Assembly (NCBI RefSeq): GCF_002278075.1
Contig: NZ_CP022989.1
Location: forward strand, 2,542,001-2,606,000
DNA: 64,000 bases
Direction of reading: 5' to 3'
Source: Paraburkholderia aromaticivorans
GTDB taxonomy: Bacteria > Pseudomonadota > Gammaproteobacteria > Burkholderiales > Burkholderiaceae
Positions 1 to 7,652 of this stretch are shown here, in pieces. A program made the translations under genes and the position numbers. Position 1 is the first letter of the stretch. The number at the start of each line of letters is the position of its first letter. A model generated the notes under the pieces. The model worked only from the letters and a program-made list of their open reading frames with translations. It had not been told where the DNA came from and made no database searches.

Positions 1-378
1 CGTGGCGGGCGGCGTCGGTGTCCCGGCCTGCAGACTTTCTACCAGCTTTTGCAGTTCCTCGATGCGCGTCGCATACCACGTCCCCAGACAGGCCGTATCG
101 CGGCAATTCGCTTCCCGCCATGCCCACTTGCTGTCACTGTCGGTGAGAAAGGCACGCCGGTTGGCGACCCGCCGCCGCGCTTTCCAGTACAGTTGCCCCA
201 GCGTGTCGTCGAGCTTCGAGAGCGCGGGTTCGTGGCAAATCATCTGCTCGGTCAGCGAACGTCCCTTGTTGCAGTCGAAGCTGGCGGCGTGGGTGAGCGC
301 AGGGGTGAGCATCAATGTGGCGATCAGAAGCGGACGCAGGAGGTTCAACGCCGTTCCGGCAGTGCATGGCTTTTTCAT
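1..378 (-). CDS. LprI/DUF1311-like exported protein (C-terminus cut by window edge)
   Basis: The minus strand is open from an ATG at 378 to the left edge, 126 codons without a stop. The N-terminus is a signal peptide: basic MKKP, a hydrophobic stretch with LLIATLMLTPAL, and an AxA-type cleavage site THAASF. After it come Cys-rich segments (DCNKG, MICHEPALSKLDD, NCRDTACL) and an Arg/Trp-rich helix, the pattern of the DUF1311/lysozyme-inhibitor-LprI family. Members are periplasmic or lipid-anchored and some inhibit lysozyme; function here is inferred. The C-terminus lies outside the window. The frame is convincing because signal peptide, spaced cysteines and G/C third positions coincide. Other readings on both strands are shadows. 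Confidence 0.7.
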   Translation of the reverse strand, partial: MKKPCTAGTALNLLRPLLIATLMLTPALTHAASFDCNKGRSLTEQMICHEPALSKLDDTLGQLYWKARRRVANRRAFLTDSDSKWAWREANCRDTACLGTWYATRIEELQKLVESLQAGTPTPPAT

Positions 379-532
379 GCCAGCGATGATCGGCCGAATT
401 GGCGGAACCCGGACGCCCGAAAAACGCGTGACTTCGGCCGGGTGGTTACCAAATCTTGCCGGTCGGAGGCGGCGTGAGAACCGCTGAAGGGCGCGGTTGA
501 CCGTCTTCAGGCATGCGCCGTGCAACCGGACT

Positions 533-586
533 GTAAGTCGATGCATCGCGCGGCAATGCGTAAGTCGATGCATCGCGCGGCAATGC
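533..586. repeat. 27-bp tandem duplication, two perfect copies
   Basis: The 27-bp unit beginning GTAAGTCGATGCATCGC is present twice head to tail (533-559 and 560-586) with no mismatch. It contains the palindrome ATGCAT. It lies between the outward-facing LprI-like gene and the Gly/Pro-rich gene, in a stretch (379-676) where no other coding signal was seen. Identical copies suggest a recent slippage event. Confidence 0.9.
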
Positions 587-676
587 GATGGGCCGTGCAA
601 TAACAACAAGCCGCACTCATGACACACCAGCAGGGTAGGCCCGCAGACGGACATGGCCGTTGAATCGGGAGAAAGA

Positions 677-1225
677 GTGAAACAACACCTCGTTCGATGT
701 CTTTGTGCGGCGGCCGACCGTGGTATGGCCAGCAATCGCGCTGGGCGCATCATCCGCAGCCGCCCCCCGCCGCGCGCTGGGGCCGGAAGGCCACCAGGAG
801 GCCGTCCGCCGGGCGGCCCGCAGTCTGGGCATGGCGGCGGCAGGCCACCGGGCGGGCCACAGTCGGGACATGACGGTGGCAGGCCACCTGGCGGGTCGCA
901 GTCGGGACATGACGGTGGCAGGCCACAGGGTGGTCCGCAATCGGGTCATGACAGTGGCAGGCCACCAGGTGGGCCACAGTCGGAACATGACGGCGGGAGG
1001 CCACCAGGCGGACCGTCGCCGGGGAATGGCGGCGGCCATCCGCCGGGCGGTGGCAACGGCGCAGAAAGAGGCGGTGGCGGCGGACGCCCACCGGACCGCA
1101 CGGCTGATCGCGACCACGCCACCGGCAAGATGCCGGCGCCCGACCCATGTGACCTGACGATAGACAGCCGGATCCGGCATGCGGTACGCGATGTGCGAAG
1201 AATAAAATTCGCAACCCTCGCGTAA
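677..1225 (+). CDS. Gly/Pro/His-rich low-complexity protein with 13-residue repeats
   Basis: About 182 residues from a GTG at 677, chosen because GGAG lies 5 bases upstream; an ATG at 653 in the same frame lacks a ribosome site. Residues about 42-119 are six copies of a 13-residue unit of the form GRPPGGPQSGHDG, followed by a more degenerate Gly-rich part and a charged tail. Comparing the copies, most base changes fall at third positions of this frame (Pro CCG/CCA/CCT, Gly GGC/GGG/GGT/GGA), which favours translation in this frame over the longer antisense frames. There is no clear signal peptide or transmembrane segment, and no family is recognised. The function is unknown; a disordered or matrix-type protein is possible. 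Confidence 0.45.
   Translation: MKQHLVRCLCAAADRGMASNRAGRIIRSRPPPRAGAGRPPGGRPPGGPQSGHGGGRPPGGPQSGHDGGRPPGGSQSGHDGGRPQGGPQSGHDSGRPPGGPQSEHDGGRPPGGPSPGNGGGHPPGGGNGAERGGGGGRPPDRTADRDHATGKMPAPDPCDLTIDSRIRHAVRDVRRIKFATLA
800..1033 (+). repeat. 39-bp minisatellite, six diverged copies
   Basis: Six consecutive 39-bp units start at 800, 839, 878, 917, 956 and 995, with a seventh, decayed unit after them. The unit length is a multiple of three, so copy-number change keeps the Gly/Pro-rich frame open. Copies differ mainly at every third base. Confidence 0.9.
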
Positions 1226-1279
1226 ACCCCGGTGTGCCGCGTACACTAAAGTGCCGATGTCGGGTTAGGGGGCGCACAA

Positions 1280-3589
1280 ATGACTTGCGAAGCGACATCA
1301 GAACACAAGACGGGAGCCGCGCCTGAAGGGATTCGCTACGCCGCGAATCTGGTTGAAGGAGTGCGGGCCTCGGAGCGCACGGTGTTGCGTTTGATTACGC
1401 GCAATACGCCGCTGCCGGAATTGCTTGACGAAGTATGCCGCCGCGCGGAAACGCTGCTGGGAGAAGGTGCGTCCTGCTCGATCATGCTGCTGGACGCCGA
1501 CGGCGTGCACGCCAGAGTGGGGGGCGCACCTTCGCTGCCCAAGCACTTCTGCGCGGCGATCGACGGGGTGGCGATCGGCCCGCAGGTGGGCTCATGCGGC
1601 ACCGCCATGTTCGATCGGCGGCTGGTTGCGGTCGAAGATATCGAAACCGATCCGCTGTGGGCCGACTACCGGCACCTCGCGTTACCGATCGGTCTGCGAG
1701 CCTGCTGGTCGGTGCATTTTGAAAACGATTCCGGCGCGGTGCTCGGCGCGTTCGCGGTGTACTACCGCACGTCGCGCCGTCCGAGCGCCGAAGAGGAAGC
1801 GATGCTGCGCGACATCGGCCGCAGCGTCGGTCTCGCCGTGCATCAGGACACCATGGCGCAGCGGCTCGCACACAGTGAGGAGCATCACCGCCTCGTTGTC
1901 GACCATCTGATCGAAGGGATCGTCGTGCAGTCGCGCGCGGGCGTGGTGTTGGCCTGCAATCCGAGCGCGCAGCGCATTTTGCGCGCCACCCCGCAGATCG
2001 TCGGCCGCAGCATCCAGACGGTGATGGTGCGCGCCTATCACGAGGACGGCTCGCTCGTCACCGACGCCGCGCGCCCGACCGCTCAGGTGCTGGCAACGGG
2101 CAAGCCCGTGCTGGGCGTCACGATCGGCGTGGAGCTGATCGGCGGCGACATCGTCTGGATCACCGAGAATGTCGTGCCGATCATCAAGCCGGGCGAGACC
2201 GAGCCGAGTTCGGTGCTGATCTCGTTCACCGACATCGGCCCCGTGCGCGAAGCGCAACGGCAACTCAAGTTCCTCGCTACCCGTGATTCGCTCACCGGCC
2301 TCTACAACCGCGCCTATCTCACGGAGCGGCTGCGCGATCTGTTCTCGCTCGATACCTCCTCCGGCGTGGGCGAGCTGGCGAGCGTCGCGGTGCTGTTCGT
2401 CGACCTGGACGGCTTCAAGAAGGTCAACGACACCGCCGGTCACGAAGCCGGCGACTCCCTGCTATGCAGCGTGGCCGGGCGGCTTTCGGCGTGCATCTCG
2501 CCCGAGGACACGCTCGCGCGGGTGGGCGGCGACGAATTCGTGATCGTGGTCAGCGCCTATGAAAACACCGCGCAGCTGATCGGCCTCGCGCGGCGCATTC
2601 TCGACATGATCGCGGAGCCGTTCGCGGTGGCGGACAACGAGTACTACCTGGGCGCGTCGATCGGCATCAGCCGCTTTCCCGAGGACGGCCAGGACGTGGC
2701 CACGCTGATGCGCAACGCTGATTCGGCGATGTATCACGCCAAGCAGCGCGGCCGCAACAACTTCCAGTTCTTCACCGCCGAGCTGAATCAACAGCTGCAA
2801 CGGCGCTTCACGATCGAGCAATCGCTGCGGCGCGCGCTCGCCTCCAATGAATTGAGCCTCGTGTACCAGCCGATCGTCGACAGCCGCGATGGCCGCACGA
2901 TCGGCGCGGAGGCGCTGCTGCGCTGGTACAACAGCGAACTGGGCAACGTGTCGCCGGGGGAATTCATCCCCGTGGCCGAAGATGCGGGCCTGATCGGCGA
3001 AATCGGCAACTTCGTGCTGTCGCGAGCCTGCGAGCAGGTGGCGCAGTGGCGGCGCACGCTGGCGCCGGAGTTGATCGTCGCGGTGAATCTGTCGCCGCGG
3101 CAGTTCAACGACGGCCTGGTGGAGCGCATCCAGCGCTGCCTGATGCAATCCGGGCTCGAACCGGCGGCGCTGGAACTGGAGATCACCGAACGGCTGCTGA
3201 TGAGCGACAGCGAAACCGTCCTGCCCATGCTGAGCGAGCTGAACGCCATGGGCGTGCGTATTTCCGTCGACGATTTCGGCACCGGTTATTCGTCGCTGTC
3301 GTATCTGAAGCGCTTTCCGCTGCATAACCTGAAGATCGACCGCTCGTTCGTGGCCGGCTTGCCGGATCATCGCGATTCGATTGCGATCACTCAGGCGGTG
3401 GTGGCGATGGCGCACTCGCTCGGCATGAACGTCACCGCTGAAGGGGTGGAGACCGCCGAACAGGCGGCGTTTCTGCGTGCGATCGATTGCGACAAGCAGC
3501 AGGGCTATTTTTACAGCCGCCCGGTCGGGGCCAGTGCGTATGCCCGCAGTTTGTGGAATACCCAGGTTGGCATGGTCGACGCCTCCTGA
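1280..3589 (+). CDS. GAF-PAS-GGDEF-EAL c-di-GMP cyclase/phosphodiesterase
   Basis: A 769-residue soluble signalling protein. Order: GAF sensor (about 45-190), PAS (about 205-320), GGDEF (about 330-500) and EAL (about 515-760). The GGDEF motif is intact at 416-420. The autoinhibitory I-site is missing: the RxxD position upstream reads SPED. The EAL domain looks catalytic: EAL at 544-546, NLSPRQF, the ITE acid, DDFGTGYSSL, KIDRSFV and EGVET are all present. Known family members make or degrade cyclic di-GMP; the intact EAL set suggests phosphodiesterase activity with the GGDEF domain either regulatory or active. There is no transmembrane segment, so the signal is probably cytosolic. GGGGGC lies about 8 bases before the ATG. 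Transcribed alone. Confidence 0.95.
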   Translation: MTCEATSEHKTGAAPEGIRYAANLVEGVRASERTVLRLITRNTPLPELLDEVCRRAETLLGEGASCSIMLLDADGVHARVGGAPSLPKHFCAAIDGVAIGPQVGSCGTAMFDRRLVAVEDIETDPLWADYRHLALPIGLRACWSVHFENDSGAVLGAFAVYYRTSRRPSAEEEAMLRDIGRSVGLAVHQDTMAQRLAHSEEHHRLVVDHLIEGIVVQSRAGVVLACNPSAQRILRATPQIVGRSIQTVMVRAYHEDGSLVTDAARPTAQVLATGKPVLGVTIGVELIGGDIVWITENVVPIIKPGETEPSSVLISFTDIGPVREAQRQLKFLATRDSLTGLYNRAYLTERLRDLFSLDTSSGVGELASVAVLFVDLDGFKKVNDTAGHEAGDSLLCSVAGRLSACISPEDTLARVGGDEFVIVVSAYENTAQLIGLARRILDMIAEPFAVADNEYYLGASIGISRFPEDGQDVATLMRNADSAMYHAKQRGRNNFQFFTAELNQQLQRRFTIEQSLRRALASNELSLVYQPIVDSRDGRTIGAEALLRWYNSELGNVSPGEFIPVAEDAGLIGEIGNFVLSRACEQVAQWRRTLAPELIVAVNLSPRQFNDGLVERIQRCLMQSGLEPAALELEITERLLMSDSETVLPMLSELNAMGVRISVDDFGTGYSSLSYLKRFPLHNLKIDRSFVAGLPDHRDSIAITQAVVAMAHSLGMNVTAEGVETAEQAAFLRAIDCDKQQGYFYSRPVGASAYARSLWNTQVGMVDAS

Positions 3590-3722
3590 GCGCGCCACCG
3601 GTCCCGCGCGCAGGCCCGGAAGCCTTGCCGGGCTTGCGAATGCGGGATTTCGCCCGGCGCGGCCGCGAGCGGCCTGACCCGATTGTTCGGTTTGACAAAC
3701 AAGTGCCTTCGCGTTAGCGCTA

Positions 3723-3751
3723 TTTATCCGCGACGGCCGCCTCCCTACAAT
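3723..3751 (+). promoter_or_regulatory. possible sigma70 promoter before the small hypothetical gene
   Basis: TTTATC (3723-3728), a 17-base spacer and TACAAT (3746-3751) lie about 60 bases upstream of the ATG at 3813. The -35 element is poor; a separate TTGACA at 3692-3697 has no well-spaced -10. Weak call. Confidence 0.22.
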
Positions 3752-3812
3752 CCTCCCATCGAAACGTGAATAGAGCGCGGTGCCGAAGCGGTGCTGCGCG
3801 ACGGGAGTTGTC

Positions 3813-4001
3813 ATGCCAGCTTTGATCAGGAACCAGCTTTACCGGCCCTCCGTGTTGTTGCCGATGGTCGCCCTCATGCAGGTGATGGTGTCGCAGGATT
3901 TCAATTTGGGCCAGGTCGGTTGGGTCGTGGCGTCCCGCGGCGCGCAAGCCGCGTTGCAACGCTCGCGCGAATTGATCTGCGCCGTGCATTGCCACGACTG
4001 A
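3813..4001 (+). CDS. small hypothetical protein, 62 aa, CxxxC-H tail
   Basis: The ATG at 3813 is preceded by GGGAG at 5-6 bases, a good ribosome site. The product begins MPALIRNQLYRPSVLLPMVA, has a moderately hydrophobic N-terminal half and ends in RELICAVHCHD, a Cys/His cluster that could bind a metal. The overlapping antisense frame (3720-3995) lacks such features. No family is recognised. It stands between the c-di-GMP enzyme and the flavoprotein gene, with its own spacing on both sides. No function is proposed. Confidence 0.4.
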   Translation: MPALIRNQLYRPSVLLPMVALMQVMVSQDFNLGQVGWVVASRGAQAALQRSRELICAVHCHD

Positions 4002-4132
4002 ACCTCACGCGCGGCGACAGGCGACCCGCGAGGGCGATCGGCGCCTGATCGGCAATTGGCAATGCAGCATGGTGATTCGGGACGCTGGGCGTAAGATGCT
4101 ACGACGTGCACCCCAGCCTCCGGAGAGTTGCC

Positions 4133-5533
4133 ATGCCACAGCGCTTCGATGCAGTCGTAATCGGTACGGGACAAGGCGGCGCGCCGCTTGCGGTGCGTCT
4201 TGGTCAAAGCGGCCGCAAAACCGCGGTCATCGAGCGCGCGGCCTTTGGCGGCACCTGCGTGAACGTCGGCTGCACACCCACCAAATCGTATGTGGCCAGC
4301 GCTCGCGCGGCGCATGTCGCGCGTCATTGCGCGGAACTCGGCGTGCAGGTGAGCGGCGCAATCAGCGTCGATCTGACCGCGGTCAAGGTGCGTAAGGACA
4401 GGATCATCGGGCAGTCGCGCGACGGCGTCGAGAAATGGCTGCGCGGCACGAAGAACGTGAGCGTGTTCAACGGCCACGCGCGCTTCACGGGGCCTCATGC
4501 GCTCTCTATCAGCGGGCCGGACGGCACGTTGCTCGACGAGATCAGCGCCGACGAAATCTTCATCAATACCGGCACGCGCGCCGTCGTGCCGCCGCTGCAT
4601 GGTCTCGAGCGGATTCCGTACTACACCAATTCCAGCCTGCTCGAACTGACGGAATTGCCGGGTCATCTCGTGATCGTCGGTGCGAGTTATATCGCGCTCG
4701 AATTCGCGCAGATCTTTCGCCGCTTCGGCAGCCGCGTGACCGTGCTGGTGCGCGGCGAACGCGTGCTCACCCGCGAGGACGCCGACTTCGCCGACTCCGT
4801 GCAGAAGGTGCTGGCGCGCGAAGGGGTGGAATTTCGCTTCGGCGTGCAGCCGTCGCGGGTCGAACCGCATCCGCATCATCCGGACGAATTGTGTATCGGC
4901 TTCGAGCAGAACATTCCCGCGCTGGAAGCGTCGCACTTGCTGTTCGCGACCGGCCGTGAGCCGAACACCGACGACCTCGGTCTCGCGGCCGCCGGCATCG
5001 CCACGGACAAGCACGGCACGATCCCGGTGGACGGCCAGTTGCGCACCAACGTGCCGGGCGTCTGGGCGATCGGCGACGTCAACGGGCGCGGCGCTTTTAC
5101 CCACACCTCTTACGACGACTTCCAGATCGTCGCGGCCAATCTGCTCGACGGCGGCGCGCGTAGTGTGGACACGCGGATCATGGCGTATGCGGTGTTCGTC
5201 GATCCGCCGCTTGCGCGCGTCGGCGCCTCGGAGGCCGAGGTGCGCAAAGCGGGCCGCGATGCGCTGATCGCCACCATGCCGATGACGCGCGTGGGCCGCG
5301 CGCGCGAACGCGGCGAGACCGACGGCTTCATGAAGGTGATGGTGGACAAACAGAGCAAGCGGATTCTCGGAGCGGCGATTCACGGCATTGAAGGCGATGA
5401 GGCAATTCATACGTTCATCGACATCATGACGGCGGGCGCGCCGTATCCGACCTTGCAGTACGCCATGCATATTCATCCGACCATCAGCGAACTGGTGCCC
5501 ACCTTGCTCGACGGCCTCAAGCCCATGAATTAA
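4133..5533 (+). CDS. class I pyridine nucleotide-disulfide oxidoreductase (mercuric reductase/Lpd-like)
   Basis: A 466-residue flavoprotein. FAD-binding GTGQGG is at 11-16, the redox-active disulfide GGTCVNVGC at C42/C47, the NAD(P)-binding GASYIALEF in the middle, an ATGREPNTD segment, the second FAD motif AIGDVNG, and the C-terminal HPTISE of the dimer partner's active site. This is the architecture of dihydrolipoamide dehydrogenase, glutathione reductase and MerA; there is no N-terminal heavy-metal domain and no mer gene nearby, so the substrate is open. The ATG at 4133 is chosen because GGAGAG lies 5 bases upstream; an in-frame GTG at 4106 has no ribosome site. The cupin gene follows after 27 bases, so co-transcription is likely. 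Confidence 0.9.
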   Translation: MPQRFDAVVIGTGQGGAPLAVRLGQSGRKTAVIERAAFGGTCVNVGCTPTKSYVASARAAHVARHCAELGVQVSGAISVDLTAVKVRKDRIIGQSRDGVEKWLRGTKNVSVFNGHARFTGPHALSISGPDGTLLDEISADEIFINTGTRAVVPPLHGLERIPYYTNSSLLELTELPGHLVIVGASYIALEFAQIFRRFGSRVTVLVRGERVLTREDADFADSVQKVLAREGVEFRFGVQPSRVEPHPHHPDELCIGFEQNIPALEASHLLFATGREPNTDDLGLAAAGIATDKHGTIPVDGQLRTNVPGVWAIGDVNGRGAFTHTSYDDFQIVAANLLDGGARSVDTRIMAYAVFVDPPLARVGASEAEVRKAGRDALIATMPMTRVGRARERGETDGFMKVMVDKQSKRILGAAIHGIEGDEAIHTFIDIMTAGAPYPTLQYAMHIHPTISELVPTLLDGLKPMN

Positions 5534-5560
5534 ACGACGCGGCCCAGCGGAGGAAGCACG

Positions 5561-5911
5561 ATGAAGCGCGCGTTCAGAAGCGGCAATCTATTCGAGCCCG
5601 GCGCATCGGTGGGCGGCGACGAGCGGATCGACACCCTGGTGGAGCAGGGCGGCGTGAGCATCGAGCGGATCGTCTCGATGGGGCACGCCAGCGCGCCGGG
5701 CTTCTGGTACGACAGTCCTCGCGCCGAGTGGGTCGTGCTGCTGAGCGGGGCGGCCGCGCTCGAATTCGAAGGCGAGGCCGCGCCGCACCCGATGAAGCCC
5801 GGCGACCACGTGCTGATCGAAGCGCATTGCCGGCATCGGGTAGCATGGACGAGCGACAGGGAGCCGAGCGTGTGGCTCGCCGTCTATTACCCGGACGACG
5901 CCTCCCGCTGA
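5561..5911 (+). CDS. small cupin-domain protein
   Basis: A 116-residue single-domain protein with a cupin-like barrel: the segment around WVVLLSGAAALEFEG is the first strand pair, and MKPGDHVLIEAHCRHRV is the PGD turn followed by His residues of the second cupin motif. The His-rich turn suggests metal binding, but the first motif lacks the usual HxH pair, so catalysis is uncertain. GGAGG lies just upstream of the ATG. Probably in one transcript with the preceding oxidoreductase. Confidence 0.8.
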   Translation: MKRAFRSGNLFEPGASVGGDERIDTLVEQGGVSIERIVSMGHASAPGFWYDSPRAEWVVLLSGAAALEFEGEAAPHPMKPGDHVLIEAHCRHRVAWTSDREPSVWLAVYYPDDASR

Positions 5912-6033
5912 CCCATCGCACGCCGGCCGTTTTCGGTCGGATCGACAAATCGTCACGGCTTCGCGGATAATCGGCAGCGGCGCGGGCGAGCCTTGCGCGC
6001 AACCGTATTCATCATCATCAGGGAACCCAAGCG

Positions 6034-6609
6034 ATGGGCAAAGGACGTGTCGAAGCCTTCAGCGATGGCGTGATCGCCATCATCATCACCATCATGGTGC
6101 TCGAGTTGAAGGTGCCGGAAGGCTTCGACCTCGCGGCGCTGCGTCCGGTGCTTCCGGTGTTCTGCGCGTACGTGCTGAGCTTTATTTACGTGGGCATCTA
6201 CTGGAACAATCATCATCACATGTTCCATGCGGTGCAGAAGGTCAACGGCGCGGTGCTATGGGCCAACCTCCATCTGCTGTTCTGGCTGTCGCTGCTGCCG
6301 GCCGTGACGCATTGGGTCGGCGAAAACCATCTGGCGTCCTGGCCGACCGCCATGTACGGCGTGGTGCTGTTCATGTCGGCGATCGCGTATTTCATCCTGA
6401 TGCGCGTGCTGATCCGCGAGCACGGCAAGGACTCGACCCTCGCCCGAGCCGTCGGCAACGACTTCAAAGGCAAGGTCTCGGTCGTGATCTATCTGGCGGG
6501 TATCGCGCTGGCGTTTGTCGTGCCGTGGGGTTCGGCCGCGCTCTATACGCTCGCCGCCGCGTGGTGGCTGGTGCCGGACCGGCGCATCGAGCACGTGCTG
6601 GAAGCCTGA
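6034..6609 (+). CDS. TMEM175/DUF1211-family membrane protein
   Basis: A 191-residue integral membrane protein. The N-terminus has the family signature RVEAFSDGVIAI at residues 5-16, continuing with TIMVLEL, which in bacterial TMEM175 proteins lines a potassium-permeable pore. About six hydrophobic helices follow, with the conserved WNNHHHMF segment near residue 57. Known family role: leak potassium channel; physiological role here unknown. CAGGGA precedes the ATG. Stands alone, with a convergent operon downstream. Confidence 0.88.
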   Translation: MGKGRVEAFSDGVIAIIITIMVLELKVPEGFDLAALRPVLPVFCAYVLSFIYVGIYWNNHHHMFHAVQKVNGAVLWANLHLLFWLSLLPAVTHWVGENHLASWPTAMYGVVLFMSAIAYFILMRVLIREHGKDSTLARAVGNDFKGKVSVVIYLAGIALAFVVPWGSAALYTLAAAWWLVPDRRIEHVLEA

Positions 6610-6612
6610 GCG

Positions 6613-6640
6613 GCCCGCTTGCGTTCAAGCGCGTGCGGGC
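6613..6640. terminator. possible bidirectional hairpin between convergent genes
   Basis: GCCCGC (6613-6618) pairs with GCGGGC (6635-6640), with further pairing in the intervening bases. It sits just after the TMEM175-like stop and before the 3' end of the minus-strand ABC operon. There is no clear T-run, so this is only a candidate. Confidence 0.3.
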
Positions 6641-6788
6641 GTGACTTTCGGGCCATGAGTGCCTCGCTCAAAGCGCGAGTCGAATCGAAACGGCGCGAGG
6701 CAATCACACCCACTTCGACCCGTCTGCGGGAGCGCGGTCCGCGAGCGATGCCAGGGTCGCGAGGCCGGGCGCCGGGCGGCCCCGCGCA

Positions 6789-7616
6789 TCAGGTGAGCGC
6801 GCTGCTGGCCGCGGCCGCGCGGCCGCGCAGCCAGTTGATGCTCGCGAAGAGCAGCACGGCGAATACGATCAGCATGGTCGCCACGGCAAGGATCGACGGG
6901 TCGATCGAGTCACGAATACCGCTCCACATCCGCCGCGGCACGGTGGTTTGATCCGGGCCGCCAATGAACAGAATGACGATCACTTCATCGAACGAGGTCG
7001 CAAAGGCGAACACGCTGCCGGTCGCGACCGCCGGCATGATGAGCGGCAGCGTGACGCGCCGGAACGTGACCCAGGGCGTCGCGCCCAGCCCGGAAGCGGC
7101 GCGCAACAGACTCTGATCGAACGACAGCAGCGAGGCCGTCACGGTGATCACCACGAATGGCGTGCCGAGCGCCGCGTGCGCGAGCACCACGCCGGGATAC
7201 GAGTTCACAAGGCCAAGCGGCGCGAAGATCAGATAGAAGCCCGCCGCGACCACGACGATCGGCACGATCATCGGCGAAATGATGATCGGCATGATCAGCG
7301 AGCGCAGCGGAAACTGCGCGCGAGAAAGGCCCAGCGCGGCAAGCGTGCCGAGACAGGTGGCGATCAAGGTGGACGCCGCGCCGATGCCGATGCTGTTCAG
7401 CAGCGAGCGTTGCCAGTCCGCGCTCGTGAGCGCCTGCTCATACCAGCGAAACGAAAAGCCCTGCATCGGGTACGAGAAGTACGAGCCCGAATTGAACGAA
7501 AGCGGGATGATGGCGAGAATCGGTGCGATCAGAAAGAACAGCACGAGCGCGCTATGCAGCCGCACCCAGCGCGTGGCGATGCGCTCCGTCAGCACCTTGT
7601 TGCGTTTGTCTTGCAT
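6789..7616 (-). CDS. polyamine-type ABC transporter permease (PotC-like)
   Basis: A 275-residue inner-membrane permease with about six helices. The cytoplasmic coupling loop is visible as RAASGLGATPWVTFRRVTLPLI (split here: ASGLGA, FRRVTLPL), the EAA motif that contacts the ATPase. It resembles PotC/YdcV subunits of spermidine/putrescine importers. AAGGAA precedes the ATG. It is the last gene of a minus-strand operon: Rieske oxygenase, ATPase, binding protein, permease 1, permease 2. The real substrate is inferred only at the level of a cationic or amine-containing compound. Confidence 0.9.
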   Translation of the reverse strand: MQDKRNKVLTERIATRWVRLHSALVLFFLIAPILAIIPLSFNSGSYFSYPMQGFSFRWYEQALTSADWQRSLLNSIGIGAASTLIATCLGTLAALGLSRAQFPLRSLIMPIIISPMIVPIVVVAAGFYLIFAPLGLVNSYPGVVLAHAALGTPFVVITVTASLLSFDQSLLRAASGLGATPWVTFRRVTLPLIMPAVATGSVFAFATSFDEVIVILFIGGPDQTTVPRRMWSGIRDSIDPSILAVATMLIVFAVLLFASINWLRGRAAAASSALT

Positions 7617-7652
7617 GTCGTTCCTTCGTCGTGTGCGCGTGTGCGACCGCGC

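Noticed and set aside
533..586. CRISPR array
   Set aside because: Only two adjacent copies with no spacer between them; no cas gene nearby.
617..1298. two long minus-strand frames over the minisatellite
   Set aside because: Substitutions among the repeats fall at third positions of the plus frame, not of these frames, and their Trp/Arg-rich content has no parallel I know.
3839..5476. 545-codon minus-strand open frame
   Set aside because: Antisense to the disulfide oxidoreductase with intact active-site motifs; no recognisable fold.
4133..5533. mercuric reductase as a firm name
   Set aside because: The active-site disulfide fits, but the N-terminal metal domain, the C-terminal vicinal Cys pair and any mer neighbour are missing.
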